From Spirochaetota bacterium (GTDB lineage: Bacteria > Spirochaetota > Spirochaetia > Treponematales > UBA12059), in the NCBI GenBank assembly GCA_022703505.1, contig JAKLDN010000007.1, forward strand, positions 163,933 to 227,932: a stretch of DNA of 64,000 bases, in the 5' to 3' direction. The notes beneath the pieces are model-generated. The model had not been told where the DNA came from. It saw only the letters and a list, made by a program, of their open reading frames with translations, and searched no databases. A program made the position numbers and the translations under genes. Positions 38,636 through 46,368 of this stretch are shown in pieces; position 1 is the stretch's first letter, and each line of letters begins with the position of its first letter.

Positions 38636-39127
38636 ATGCAAGTGAAGAACCCGGAGCTCTTCTCCCTCATCGAGACGATCTCCCAGCACTACCAGACGAA
38701 CATCGCCAACCGGTTCACCCGGAGGGCCCTCTCCACCATGACCCTGGACGCGGGTTCCTGGGGCCAGATCGAGGAGCTCACGGAGAAGGTGGACAACTAC
38801 CGCTACCAGGGCTACCACCTGGACGAGCTGTACATGTATATCCTGGCCCTGGCGCGCTTCATCTACCAGGCCCGGCGCCAGGTGGCCCCCAACCTCAAGT
38901 TCATGGCCACCTCCTCCCACGGGCAGGAGCGGATCAGCGACTCGGACCGGGTCTTCCGGGACATGGCGGTCAACAACTTCGCCTCGAACCTGAAGATCCT
39001 GGCGGATTACCTGAACGACCTCTATCTCAAAGTCGTGGCCCTGGACAAGGACGCCGCCGGCATCAAGCAGCCCGCCTTCTCCCGGATCCCCGAGCTCAAG
39101 GAGCTCGGCCGGTACCTGGTGGAGTAG
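38636..39127 (+). CDS. Hypothetical helical protein, probably spirochaete-specific
   Basis: A 163-residue soluble protein, mostly helical, with no signal peptide (FSLIETISQHYQTNIANRFTRRA, LDELYMYILALARFIYQARRQV). No enzyme motif is visible and I do not recognise a named family. The ATG at 38636 is close behind a TATACTATG box at about 38620, so the transcript may have a very short leader. It is upstream of the tRNA cluster on the same strand but separated from it by its own promoter. Confidence 0.65.
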   Translation: MQVKNPELFSLIETISQHYQTNIANRFTRRALSTMTLDAGSWGQIEELTEKVDNYRYQGYHLDELYMYILALARFIYQARRQVAPNLKFMATSSHGQERISDSDRVFRDMAVNNFASNLKILADYLNDLYLKVVALDKDAAGIKQPAFSRIPELKELGRYLVE

Positions 39128-39157
39128 GCCTCCGGGCTTCCCGCGACCCCTTCCTCA

Positions 39158-39187
39158 TTGACAACGGACCCGATTTTCCCCTAGTAT
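39158..39187 (+). promoter_or_regulatory. Putative sigma70 promoter of the tRNA cluster
   Basis: TTGACA at 39158, 18-bp spacer, TAGTAT at 39182. The first tRNA starts at 39205. Confidence 0.6.
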
Positions 39188-39204
39188 AGGCTTCCGCGTC
39201 GATT

Positions 39205-39289
39205 GGAGCGGTGTCCGAGCGGTTTAAGGAGGCGGTCTTGAAAACCGCTGTACCGTAAGGTACCGGGGGTTCGAATCCCCCCTGCTCCG
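39205..39289 (+). tRNA. tRNA-Ser (TGA)
   Basis: An 85-nt class II tRNA with acceptor arms GGAGCGG and CTGCTCC and discriminator G. Anticodon loop CTTGAAA gives TGA. The long variable arm (TGTACCGTAAGGTACC) and T arm GGGGGTTCGAATCCCCC are clear. CCA is not encoded. Confidence 0.96.
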
Positions 39290-39304
39290 AAAGTCGGGGA
39301 CCTT

Positions 39305-39392
<88 letters not shown>

Positions 39393-39420
39393 GAAAAATC
39401 CTTTCTTCAGTTGGTCGTGG

Positions 39421-39462
39421 GATTCGAACCGAGCCCCTCGCCGACCGGAGGAAGGCAAGGCG
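39421..39462. repeat. Inter-tRNA 42-bp repeat, copy 1
   Basis: Near-identical to 39691-39732 (one mismatch). It begins with GATTCGAACC, the complement of a tRNA T arm, followed by GAGCCCCTCGCCGACCGGAGG. It sits after the Ser-GCT tRNA. Confidence 0.8.
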
Positions 39463-39494
39463 GTCGAGGGATCGGCCGTCTCGGGTATACGAGC

Positions 39495-39568
39495 GAGGCT
39501 ATAGCTCAGCTGGATAGAGCGCCAGATTGCGGATCTGAAGGTCGGAGGTTCGAATCCTCTTAGCCTCA
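39495..39568 (+). tRNA. tRNA-Arg (GCG)
   Basis: 74 nt, acceptor GAGGCTA with TAGCCTC, discriminator A, D arm TAGCTCAGCTGGATAGAGC, anticodon stem CCAGA/TCTGA with loop TTGCGGA, so GCG. The body matches arginine tRNAs. Most bacteria read CGN boxes with an ACG (inosine) tRNA, so GCG is unusual. Confidence 0.88.
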
Positions 39569-39575
39569 TCGCCTT

Positions 39576-39662
39576 GGAGAGATGCGAGAGCGGTTGAATC
39601 GGGCGGTCTCGAAAACCGTTGAACCCGTAAGGGTTCCGGGGGTTCGAATCCCCCTCTCTCCG
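39576..39662 (+). tRNA. tRNA-Ser (CGA)
   Basis: 87 nt, acceptor GGAGAGA with TCTCTCC, discriminator G, anticodon loop CTCGAAA. It has the long variable arm GTTGAACCCGTAAGGGTTCC. CCA is not encoded. Confidence 0.95.
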
Positions 39663-39690
39663 GAAATGTCCTACCATCCGTTCGTCGGGG

Positions 39691-39732
39691 GATTCGAACC
39701 GAGCCCCTCGCCGACCGGAGGGAGGCAAGGCG
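39691..39732. repeat. Inter-tRNA 42-bp repeat, copy 2
   Basis: Second copy of the 39421-39462 repeat, after the Ser-CGA tRNA. Confidence 0.8.
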
Positions 39733-39800
39733 ATACGGAGATCGCCGCTAGAGGGGCGAGGCGGGTTCGAGGAGCTTCCAGGACGGGAGCGACGAGAACC

Positions 39801-39820
39801 GAATCCCCCTCTCTCCGGAG
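39801..39820 (+). other. Duplicated 3' end of tRNA-Ser
   Basis: Twenty bases identical to the T-arm/acceptor end of the Ser-CGA tRNA (CGAATCCCCCTCTC plus TCCGGA), with no tRNA body before them. This is either a decayed tRNA copy or an attachment-site-like duplication. Confidence 0.7.
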
Positions 39821-39895
39821 AATATGCGACGTATTCGACGGAGGTTTCCACCGCGGCCTTCTCCGGTGCGTCGATGTAATAACGTGGTCCGACTT

Positions 39896-39982
39896 GGAGA
39901 GATGACCGAGCGGCCGAAGGTGCGCGATTGGAAGTCGCGTGTACCCGTAAGGGTACCGAGGGTTCAAATCCCTCTCTCTCCG
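39896..39982 (+). tRNA. tRNA-Ser (GGA)
   Basis: 87 nt, acceptor GGAGAGA with TCTCTCC, discriminator G, anticodon stem CGCGA/TCGCG with loop TTGGAAG. The long variable arm is GTGTACCCGTAAGGGTACC. With the other three it covers all six serine codons. Confidence 0.95.
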
Positions 39983-39992
39983 TACGAAATGG

Positions 39993-40149
39993 AAAGACGA
40001 GCCCGCAGGCCCGTCTTTCGGGGGCTGTCCAAAAAGCCCGGACGGCTTTTTGGACAGTTGGTTCCCGTCCGGCAGTTTCTAGCGTTCTCGGAGAGAACGC
40101 TAGAAACTGCAAGGTTTGTGCCATGCGTAACCGACGCATGGCACAAACC
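39993..40149. repeat. Cluster of four tandem hairpins
   Basis: Stems are 39993-39999/40012-40018 (7 bp plus an inner GCC/GGC), 40025-40038/40044-40057 (14 bp, perfect), 40072-40089/40093-40110 (18 bp, perfect, loop GGA) and 40113-40128/40134-40149 (16 bp, perfect). The stems are unrelated to each other in sequence. They fill the gap between the Ser-GGA tRNA and SRP RNA. Confidence 0.9.
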
Positions 40150-40164
40150 GGTCCTCGGGCGTTC

Positions 40165-40264
40165 GTAGCCAGGCCCCACGCTAACGGTCGCCGCCCAACC
40201 CCGCCAGGCCCGGAAGGGAGCAACGGTAAGCGGTAGGGCGTTGTGCCGTGGTCGGCCTGGCTAC
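40165..40264 (+). ncRNA. ffs: Signal recognition particle RNA, small bacterial type (4.5S)
   Basis: About 100 nt. The ends pair (GTAGCCAGGCC with GGCCTGGCTAC) and the apical domain has the conserved CCAGGCCCGGAAGGGAGCA region (GGAA tetraloop plus internal loops) that binds Ffh. A T6 run at about 40280 ends the transcript. Confidence 0.95.
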
Positions 40265-40293
40265 CGACGTTCGAGGGCTTTTTTATTGAATCC

Positions 40294-40404
40294 GACAGGA
40301 TGTACAGGATCACCTAGGAAGTACCGGATGGTGCTTGGAGATGGTCCGTCCGTTTTTCCATCCTGAATCCCGGGAATCCTTCCGAATTCTGTTCATCCTG
40401 TCTC
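40294..40404. repeat. GACAGGAT palindromic element 7
   Basis: The left arm GACAGGATGTACAGGAT and right arm CTGTTCATCCTGTC lie about 110 bp apart, between SRP RNA and dnaX. No gene is inside. Confidence 0.8.
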
Positions 40405-40477
40405 GTCTTTCTCCGGCATAGACCGCCTGTACGCCACCCTTTGCCGAAAGCGCCGGCCCCGTGGTATCCTTCCCCCC

Positions 40478-42292
40478 ATGGCATACGAGATCACCGCGGC
40501 CCGGAAGCGGCCCCGGGGCTTCGAGGAACTGGCGGGGCAGGACTTCGTCTCCACCACCCTCAAGGCCTCCCTGGACACCGGCCGGATAGCCCACGCCTAC
40601 CTCTTTTCGGGCCCCCGGGGCTGCGGAAAGACCAGCACGGCCCGCATCCTGGCCAAGAGCCTCAACTGCGAGGGCGGCCCGACCTCCAAGCCCTGCGGGA
40701 AGTGCGCCTCCTGCCAGTCCATCCAGCGGGGGGCGGCCCTGGACGTGATCGAGATCGACGGGGCCTCGAACACCTCCGTGGACAACGTCCGGCAGATCAA
40801 GGACGAGGTCCTCTTCCCCCCCTCCTCGGGGCGCTACAAGGTCTACATCATCGACGAAGTCCACATGCTCTCGAACTCGGCCTTCAACGCCCTCCTGAAG
40901 ACCATCGAGGAGCCGCCCCCCTACATCGTCTTCATCTTCGCCACCACGGAGCTCCACAAGGTCCCGGCCACCATCAAGAGCCGGTGCCAGCAGTTCAACT
41001 TCCGCCTCATCCCCCTGGACGTCATCCGGGAACGACTCCGCGAGGCGGCCACGGAACTGGCCGTGGACGCCGACGAAGAGGCCCTGCTCTGGATCGCCAA
41101 GGAGGCCACGGGCTCCCTCCGGGACGCCTACACCCTCTTCGACCAGGCCGTCTCCTTTTCCGAGGGCCGGATCACCTACGAGAAGGTCCGGGACAAGCTG
41201 GGCCTCGTGGGGGTCGACCGGATGAACGACCTCTTCGAGCGCTGCGTCCGGGGCGAGCGCTCCGAGGCCCTGGACTGGGTGGAGGACATCCTGTCCCGGG
41301 GGGTGTCCCCGGAGCAGTGCGTGGCGGACGCGGCGGAGTACCTCCGGTCCCTCCTCCTCATCAAGAGCGGGGTCTCCCGGGAATCCGTGCTGGGGGACTC
41401 CCCGTCCCGGTATTCCCCGGAGGTCCTGGAGGCCCTTTCCTCCCAGCGCATCGAGCGGGCCCTGGCGGAGATCCTGGACCTTCACCGGGACCTGCGCTAC
41501 ACCGTGGATCCCCGCCTGGAGTTGGAGCTGGCGGCCGCGCGGCTCTGCTCCATCCGGGACTGGATCTCCCCCTCCGAGGCCGCACGGGCCGTGGAGGAAC
41601 TCCGGGCCTGGACCCTCTCCGCGGACGCCGCCTCGGCGCCCGCCCTTCCGGGGCAAAAAAAAAACCGTGAGCCGGCCCTAAGCCCGGATCCCCGGGAGCC
41701 GTCCGAGGGGCCCCGCGCCGTCCGTCCTGCCCGGGGTACCGCGGCTCAGGGGCGGCTTCGGGATTCCGGGGAGGCCGACCCGGGCGAGTTGAGCGGATCC
41801 TCGGATCCCGGGGACGCCGAGGCCGCGGGGTCGGGCGCCGGCCCGTCGGCCGGCCGCACCGCTCCCTCCTCCGAGCCGGGCTCCGACGCCCGGGCCGTCC
41901 GGGAGGCCGTCCTGGCCCGGCTGGCCAAGTCCCACGTGGTCCTGGCCAGCGCCCTGGACAAATCCCTTTCCTGGACGGTGACGGAAAACCGCCTGGAGAT
42001 CCTCTTCCGGTCCGGGTACGAGGAGGCCATGGCCCGTCGCGACCTGGCCGTGCTGGTCAAGGCCGCGGGGGAGGCCGCGGGCCGAGTCCTGAAGGTGGAG
42101 CTCCGGGTGGAGGAGGCCCCGAAGGAGGCCCCCCGGACTTCCCGGACCGCGGCGGAGGACGACCTGCCGCCCCCGGATGAGGAAGAGCCGGAGACGGACG
42201 CGGTGGAGATCGTGGAACGGGTATTCCGGGGCAAGCGCGTGGAGGGTTCCGCCCCGCCGCCCCGTTCGGGAGAAGCCGATGGATATTTCTGA
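40478..42292 (+). CDS. dnaX: DNA polymerase III subunits gamma and tau
   Basis: The 604-residue tau form is the clamp-loader ATPase. Walker A is GPRGCGKTSTARILAKSLNC, the zinc Cys cluster is CEGG..KPCGKCASC, Walker B is VYIIDEVHML and the arginine-finger region is SRCQQFNFR. Domain III ends near residue 375, and a Pro/Arg-rich linker leads to the tau-specific C-terminus. At codons 394-397 there is a run of ten A (41655-41664). Shifting by -1 there reads KKKP and stops at 41668-41670, giving a gamma-like product of about 397 residues. ybaB and recR follow. Confidence 0.95.
   Translation: MAYEITAARKRPRGFEELAGQDFVSTTLKASLDTGRIAHAYLFSGPRGCGKTSTARILAKSLNCEGGPTSKPCGKCASCQSIQRGAALDVIEIDGASNTSVDNVRQIKDEVLFPPSSGRYKVYIIDEVHMLSNSAFNALLKTIEEPPPYIVFIFATTELHKVPATIKSRCQQFNFRLIPLDVIRERLREAATELAVDADEEALLWIAKEATGSLRDAYTLFDQAVSFSEGRITYEKVRDKLGLVGVDRMNDLFERCVRGERSEALDWVEDILSRGVSPEQCVADAAEYLRSLLLIKSGVSRESVLGDSPSRYSPEVLEALSSQRIERALAEILDLHRDLRYTVDPRLELELAAARLCSIRDWISPSEAARAVEELRAWTLSADAASAPALPGQKKNREPALSPDPREPSEGPRAVRPARGTAAQGRLRDSGEADPGELSGSSDPGDAEAAGSGAGPSAGRTAPSSEPGSDARAVREAVLARLAKSHVVLASALDKSLSWTVTENRLEILFRSGYEEAMARRDLAVLVKAAGEAAGRVLKVELRVEEAPKEAPRTSRTAAEDDLPPPDEEEPETDAVEIVERVFRGKRVEGSAPPPRSGEADGYF
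41655..41670 (+). promoter_or_regulatory. A10 slippage site in dnaX with adjacent -1 stop
   Basis: Ten consecutive A within the dnaX frame (CAA AAA AAA AAC), followed five bases later by TGA in the -1 frame. The layout is that of programmed frameshift or transcript slippage known for dnaX of E. coli and Thermus. Confidence 0.75.
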
Positions 42293-42617
42293 GATACTCA
42301 AGATGCTCGGGGATCCCCGGGCCCTGCAGGAGCGCATGCGGGAAGCCCAGGACCGGATGGCCCGCACGACCGCCACGGGTTCCGCCGGGGGGGGCATGGT
42401 CCGGATCACCCTGAACGGTTCCTTCGAAATGACCGGGATCGAGATAGCCCCGGAGGTCCTGGATCCCCCGGACCCCGTCCTGCTCGGGGACCTCGTGCGG
42501 GCCGCCCACAACGACGCCGCGGCCCGGCTCCGGGAGACCCTGCAGAGGGACCTGACGGGCGCGGCCGGAGGCCTGCCCATCCCGCCGGACCTCTTCGGGG
42601 GCGGAGCGCCCCGGTGA
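42279..42617 (+). CDS. ybaB: YbaB/EbfC nucleoid-associated protein
   Basis: A 112-residue small DNA-binding protein placed, as in many bacteria, between dnaX and recR. It starts inside the 3' end of dnaX (ATG at 42279; MDISEILKMLG). The core (MVRITLNGSFEMTGIEIAPEVLDPPD, LVRAAHNDAAARLRETLQRD) fits the family. The start of the helical arm is shorter than in E. coli. The stop overlaps the recR GTG. Confidence 0.88.
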   Translation: MDISEILKMLGDPRALQERMREAQDRMARTTATGSAGGGMVRITLNGSFEMTGIEIAPEVLDPPDPVLLGDLVRAAHNDAAARLRETLQRDLTGAAGGLPIPPDLFGGGAPR

Positions 42618-43201
42618 AGGTCCTGGAGGACCTCATCGGTCTCTTGTCCCGGCTGCCCGGGATCGGCCGGAAGAGCGCTTCCCGCATAGCCTTCCACCTG
42701 CTCAAGGCCGACGAATCCTACGCCCAAGCCCTGGCGGACCGGATCCTGACCCTCCGGGGTTCGGTCCGGTTCTGCTCGGTCTGCGGCGCCTACGCCGAGA
42801 CGGATCCCTGCCCGATCTGTTCCTCCCCGGGCCGGGACCGGTCCCTCCTGTGCGTGGTGGAACAGCCCCAGGACGTCCTGACCGTGGAGGCCTCCCGGGA
42901 ATACCGGGGCCTGTACCACGTACTGGGGGGCCTGCTCTCGCCCCTGGACGGGGTGGGGCCGGAGGCCCTGCGCATCGACCGCCTTTCCGAGCGCGTCCGG
43001 GGCGGGGAGGTCCGGGAGGTGGTCCTGGCCACCAACCCGACCGTGGAGGGGGACACGACGGCCCTGTACATCCGGAAGGTCCTGGAAAACGCCGGGGTGA
43101 ACGTAACCCGGTTGGCCACGGGGATCCCCGTGGGGGGTGACCTGGAGTACGCGGACAAGCTGACCCTGGCCCGGTCCTTCCGTGGGCGCGTGAAGCTCTA
43201 G
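42614..43201 (+). CDS. recR: Recombination protein RecR
   Basis: A 195-residue RecFOR partner. The helix-hairpin-helix (LSRLPGIGRKSASRIAFHLL), the C4 zinc finger (CSVCGAYAETDPCPIC) and the Toprim domain (LCVVEQPQDVLTVEAS, YHVLGGLLSPLDGVGPE) occur in order. GTG start overlapping the ybaB stop. It acts in loading RecA at gaps in DNA. Confidence 0.95.
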   Translation: MKVLEDLIGLLSRLPGIGRKSASRIAFHLLKADESYAQALADRILTLRGSVRFCSVCGAYAETDPCPICSSPGRDRSLLCVVEQPQDVLTVEASREYRGLYHVLGGLLSPLDGVGPEALRIDRLSERVRGGEVREVVLATNPTVEGDTTALYIRKVLENAGVNVTRLATGIPVGGDLEYADKLTLARSFRGRVKL

Positions 43202-43249
43202 TTCCTCGGGATCCGGGCCGCCTACGCCCCGGGGGGAAATCGATCCGGA

Positions 43250-44650
43250 CTACTTCCCCCGCCGGGAGTACCAAAGGGCGATGATCCCGTCCAGGTCCGG
43301 GACGGAGAACCCCAGGCCCTCCACCCGGGCCCGGGTGTCCGATCCCTCCCAGTCCATGTAAGGATTCGCGTAGTTCTTCTCCAGGAAGTCCCGGACCAGG
43401 TCTTCCGCCCGGCCCAGGGGATCCTCGAAGGCGTCCTTGGGCTTGATCCTCCGCTCGGACAGCCGATCCCGGATGGCCGGCCCGACCCGGGCCAGGAATT
43501 CCTCCCGGTAGACGTCGTAGCGCTTGCCGGAAAGGGCCTTGATGCGGTCCGAGACGGAGCCCCCCGGCGCGGCGGGCCGGGGGGATTCGGCCGATCGGGC
43601 CGGGTCTCCCCGGGCGGTACGTTTCCGGGGAGGCTTCCGCGTCCCCTCCGCAACCCGACGGGCGTCCGTCCTCCGGGAGGTCCGCCTCCCGGGGGCGGCC
43701 TTCCCGGGCGTCTCAGGCTCGCCCTCTCCGCGGACCGGCCGGTCGCGGGCCGGAGACTCGGCGTTCCCGCTCCTCGGGACGGCGGGGCCGGGCTCCAGCC
43801 GCTCCTTCAGGGCCTTCCAGGCCCTCCGCATGTACAGGTCCCCCTGGGTCGTGTAGGAGTAGCCCGGGGAGAGGAGCGCGGACACCCGGCCCAGGATCTC
43901 CTCGTCCGGCGCGCCCGCGGCGCGGCCGTCCCGGATCGCCCGGAGGATCTCGTGATGGGGGGTCCCGCGCTTCCTCGAGTACAGGAGGACCAGCCGCTCG
44001 AAGGCCGGGTCCTCCGCGGACTTCCAGTACTTGAAGCAGTAGGCCAGGACCCGGTCCTCCCGGCGCTCCACGCCCGCGGGAATCTCGACGCGTTCCACGT
44101 CGGCGGTGCTCAGCTCCGCCCGGGACAGGTCGAAGTCCCCTGCGCCCTGGTCGAAATAGGAGGCAGCCAGGGCGCGGACCCGCTGGATCTCCCGGGTCCG
44201 GTGCCCCAGGAGTTCCGCCAGTGCGCAAAGCTCGTCCAGCCGGGCCAGGGCCGCCCTCCGGCCCTCCGGCAGGAGCCGGACCACGTCCTCCAGGGCACAA
44301 AGAAGCCTGTAGGCGTCCTTGGGCGCTATGCCGGAGACGGGTCGGCATACCCTGTCCAGGGTTTCCCGGAGCCGGACGGAGGAGGAATCGTAGAGATCCC
44401 AAAGCAGGTCGTCGTGGAAGGCGGGAAAGCGGGGGTCCGAGCGGCGGAAGAGGTTGAACAGTGCCGCCCTCCGGGCCTCGTCGGGATACCGGATCTTCAG
44501 GACCTGGTTGAAGAGGGCCAGGGCCTCGGCGGTGCGGCCTTCCGAGCGCAGCCGGAAATACCGGCCGATCTCGGGGTCCTGTCCCGCTCCGAGACCCGGG
44601 AAGAGTTTCCGGAGTACAGCGTCGCGCGCGGCGCGGTCCGCCCGTTCCAT
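43250..44650 (-). CDS. Large hypothetical protein
   Basis: A 466-residue cytoplasmic protein of unknown function. The first 290 residues are helical and look like repeated helix pairs (AEALALFNQVLKIRYPDEARRAALFNLF, LRETLDRVCRPVSGIAPKDAYRLLC). A disordered, Arg/Pro-rich linker of about 75 residues follows, then a C-terminal helical domain with IKALSGKRYDVYREEFLARVGPAIRDRLSE. No motif of a known enzyme was found. It is convergent with recR, 48 bp away, and starts about 50 bp upstream of the flaB terminator. Confidence 0.7.
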   Translation of the reverse strand: MERADRAARDAVLRKLFPGLGAGQDPEIGRYFRLRSEGRTAEALALFNQVLKIRYPDEARRAALFNLFRRSDPRFPAFHDDLLWDLYDSSSVRLRETLDRVCRPVSGIAPKDAYRLLCALEDVVRLLPEGRRAALARLDELCALAELLGHRTREIQRVRALAASYFDQGAGDFDLSRAELSTADVERVEIPAGVERREDRVLAYCFKYWKSAEDPAFERLVLLYSRKRGTPHHEILRAIRDGRAAGAPDEEILGRVSALLSPGYSYTTQGDLYMRRAWKALKERLEPGPAVPRSGNAESPARDRPVRGEGEPETPGKAAPGRRTSRRTDARRVAEGTRKPPRKRTARGDPARSAESPRPAAPGGSVSDRIKALSGKRYDVYREEFLARVGPAIRDRLSERRIKPKDAFEDPLGRAEDLVRDFLEKNYANPYMDWEGSDTRARVEGLGFSVPDLDGIIALWYSRRGK

Positions 44651-44692
44651 GATGGGCGATTATAGGGGAGGCCGCCCTCCCGATCAAGCCGA

Positions 44693-44722
44693 GAAAAAGG
44701 CCGCCCCCGGGGGGGCGGCCTT
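44693..44722 (-). terminator. Terminator of flaB
   Basis: Read on the minus strand, AAGGCCGCCCCC pairs with GGGGGCGGCCTT (12 bp, loop of 2) and the 3' arm runs into five T. It lies 27 bp after the flaB stop. Confidence 0.9.
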
Positions 44723-44748
44723 CGGTTTCACTTCCCGGGGTCCTGGTC

Positions 44749-45609
44749 CTACTGGAGGAGCTGGAGGACCTGCTGGGTTTTCTGATTGGCCTGGGCGAGC
44801 ATCGCGTTTCCGGCCTGGGCGAGGATCTGGTTCTTCGTGTAGTCCACCATCTCGTTGGCCATGTCGGCGTCCCGGATGCGGCTCTCGGCGGCCTGGAGAT
44901 TCTCGGCGCCGATGTCGATCCCGCGGATCGCGTGCTCCATGCGGTTCTGGTACGCTCCCAGATCCGCCCGCTGCTTGTTGACGACCTTGAGGGCCGCGTC
45001 CAGGGTTCCGATGGCGCGGTTGGAGTCGTCCGGGGTGGCGATGGACAGGATACTCTCGTCCCCGACGTTGCGCACGCCGAGTCCCTTGGCGGTCATCGTG
45101 CCGATGTAGGCGCGCTCCCGCTGATCCATGTTGGCGCCGATGTGGAACCACATGGATCCGGTGACGATGTTCTCCCCGGTCTCGCGGGCGAAACGGCCCG
45201 TGAGCAGGTTCATGCCGTTGAACTGGGCATGGCTCGCGATGCGGTCGATCTCGTCGACCAGCTGCGAAACCTCGACCTGGATCTGCATGCGGTCTTCCGC
45301 GCTGTAGATCCCGTTCGACGCCTGTACGGCCAGTTCCCGCATCCGCTGGAGAATGTCCTGGCTCTCCTGGAGGAATCCCTCCGCGGTCTGGATGAAGGAG
45401 ATGCCGTCCGCGGCGTTCTTGGACGCCCGCTGGAGCCCGCGAATCTGCGAGCGCATCTTCTCCGAGACCGCGAGTCCCGAAGCGTCGTCCCCGGCGCGGT
45501 TGATCCGCAGTCCGGACGCGAGCTTCTCCATCCCCTTGTCCACGTTCCCGTTCGTGACCCTGAGGGAGCGGTCGGCGAACATCGCACTGAGGTTGTGATT
45601 GATGATCAT
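44749..45609 (-). CDS. flaB: Flagellin, FlaB core type
   Basis: A 286-residue core flagellin of the periplasmic filament. The N-terminal D0/D1 helices start [18 protein letters not shown] and include [30 protein letters not shown]. The C-terminal helices end [27 protein letters not shown], and a short middle replaces the variable D2/D3 domains, as in spirochaetes. A strong AAGGAAAGGAG site precedes the ATG. A sigma28-like promoter and a leader hairpin lie upstream, and a terminator downstream, so it is a single-gene unit. Confidence 0.97.
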   Translation of the reverse strand: MIINHNLSAMFADRSLRVTNGNVDKGMEKLASGLRINRAGDDASGLAVSEKMRSQIRGLQRASKNAADGISFIQTAEGFLQESQDILQRMRELAVQASNGIYSAEDRMQIQVEVSQLVDEIDRIASHAQFNGMNLLTGRFARETGENIVTGSMWFHIGANMDQRERAYIGTMTAKGLGVRNVGDESILSIATPDDSNRAIGTLDAALKVVNKQRADLGAYQNRMEHAIRGIDIGAENLQAAESRIRDADMANEMVDYTKNQILAQAGNAMLAQANQKTQQVLQLLQ

Positions 45610-45636
45610 AACCTGTTTCTCCTTTCCTTAGGTGAC

Positions 45637-45659
45637 AACGGCCCGTCTTCGGGGCCGTT
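45637..45659 (-). promoter_or_regulatory. Hairpin in the flaB mRNA leader
   Basis: AACGGCCC and its complement, 8-bp stem with a 7-base loop, about 28 bp before the flaB ATG and just upstream of its ribosome site. It could affect stability or translation. Confidence 0.5.
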
Positions 45660-45775
45660 CGGCTTCCTTGCCGGTATCGTGTCTGGTTCGACGTCGCTCC
45701 TCCGGGACCTACGGCCCCGTTGAAGTGATACCGTGGGCCGCCGGTCGGCAAAAAACCGTCCGGCGCCCTCTCTAG

Positions 45776-45802
45776 GTATCGGTAATCCGTAAACGGGCTT
45801 TA
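45776..45802 (-). promoter_or_regulatory. Sigma28 (FliA) promoter of flaB
   Basis: On the minus strand TAAAGCCC, 11 bases, ACCGATAC, against the consensus TAAAGTTT-N11-GCCGATAA. The leader would be about 160 nt. Confidence 0.85.
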
Positions 45803-45859
45803 GGAATTCCGCGAAGGCACGCCGCCGCCGGACAATCGGGGGCTCGGAACCATAGGAGG

Positions 45860-45966
45860 GACAAGATGAACAGGATCCAGAGAGGATGAGCAGGATAGAA
45901 GGAAGGGGATGCATCGATCTCGGCCTTCCATCATGTTCATCTCGATCCATCTTGTAGATCCTGTTG
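45860..45966. repeat. GACAGGAT palindromic element 8
   Basis: The left arm GACAAGATGAACAGGAT and right arm ATCTTGTAGATCCTGTTGG lie between flaB and the DRTGG gene. No gene inside. Confidence 0.75.
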
Positions 45967-45998
45967 GATCGATGGTATCTTGCCGCCGGGGAGACGCC

Positions 45999-46358
45999 AT
46001 GACCGTCAGACGGATAGCGGAACTGCTGGAGGCCCGGGTGCATACGGGCGAGGACGACCTGGACCTGGACGTGAGCGCCGCCTGCGGCGCGGACCTGATG
46101 AGCGACGTGATGGCCTTCGTCAAGGAGAAGGTCGTCCTCCTCACGGGCCTCGTGAACCCCCAGGCCATCCGCACCGCGGACCTCCTGGACATCCGGGTGG
46201 TGGTCTTCGTGCGCGGCAAGACCCCTTCTCGGGACATGGTCGAGGCGGCCCGGGAATCCGGCATGATACTCCTTTCCACGAACTACTCCATGTTCATCTC
46301 CTGCGGACGCCTTTACGAGGCCGGCCTCCGGGCGGGCGGGACCCGGGAGATCCGCTAA
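45999..46358 (+). CDS. DRTGG-domain protein
   Basis: A 119-residue protein that is a DRTGG domain alone: RRIAELLEARVHTGEDDLDLDVSAACGADLMSDVMAFV, then LTGLVNPQAIRTADLLDIRVVVFVRGK. Such domains are thought to bind ligands and occur beside CBS domains or phosphotransacetylase. The start is the ATG at 45999. It begins a three-gene operon with a HATPase protein and a hydrogenase-like iron-sulfur protein, an arrangement also seen in anaerobic Firmicutes and Thermotogae as far as I recall. Confidence 0.82.
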   Translation: MTVRRIAELLEARVHTGEDDLDLDVSAACGADLMSDVMAFVKEKVVLLTGLVNPQAIRTADLLDIRVVVFVRGKTPSRDMVEAARESGMILLSTNYSMFISCGRLYEAGLRAGGTREIR

Positions 46359-46368
46359 GCCCGGTCCG

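Noticed and set aside
40021..40149. Hairpins as terminators of the tRNA transcript
   Set aside because: None of the three large stems is followed by a T-run, and three in a row are unnecessary for termination.
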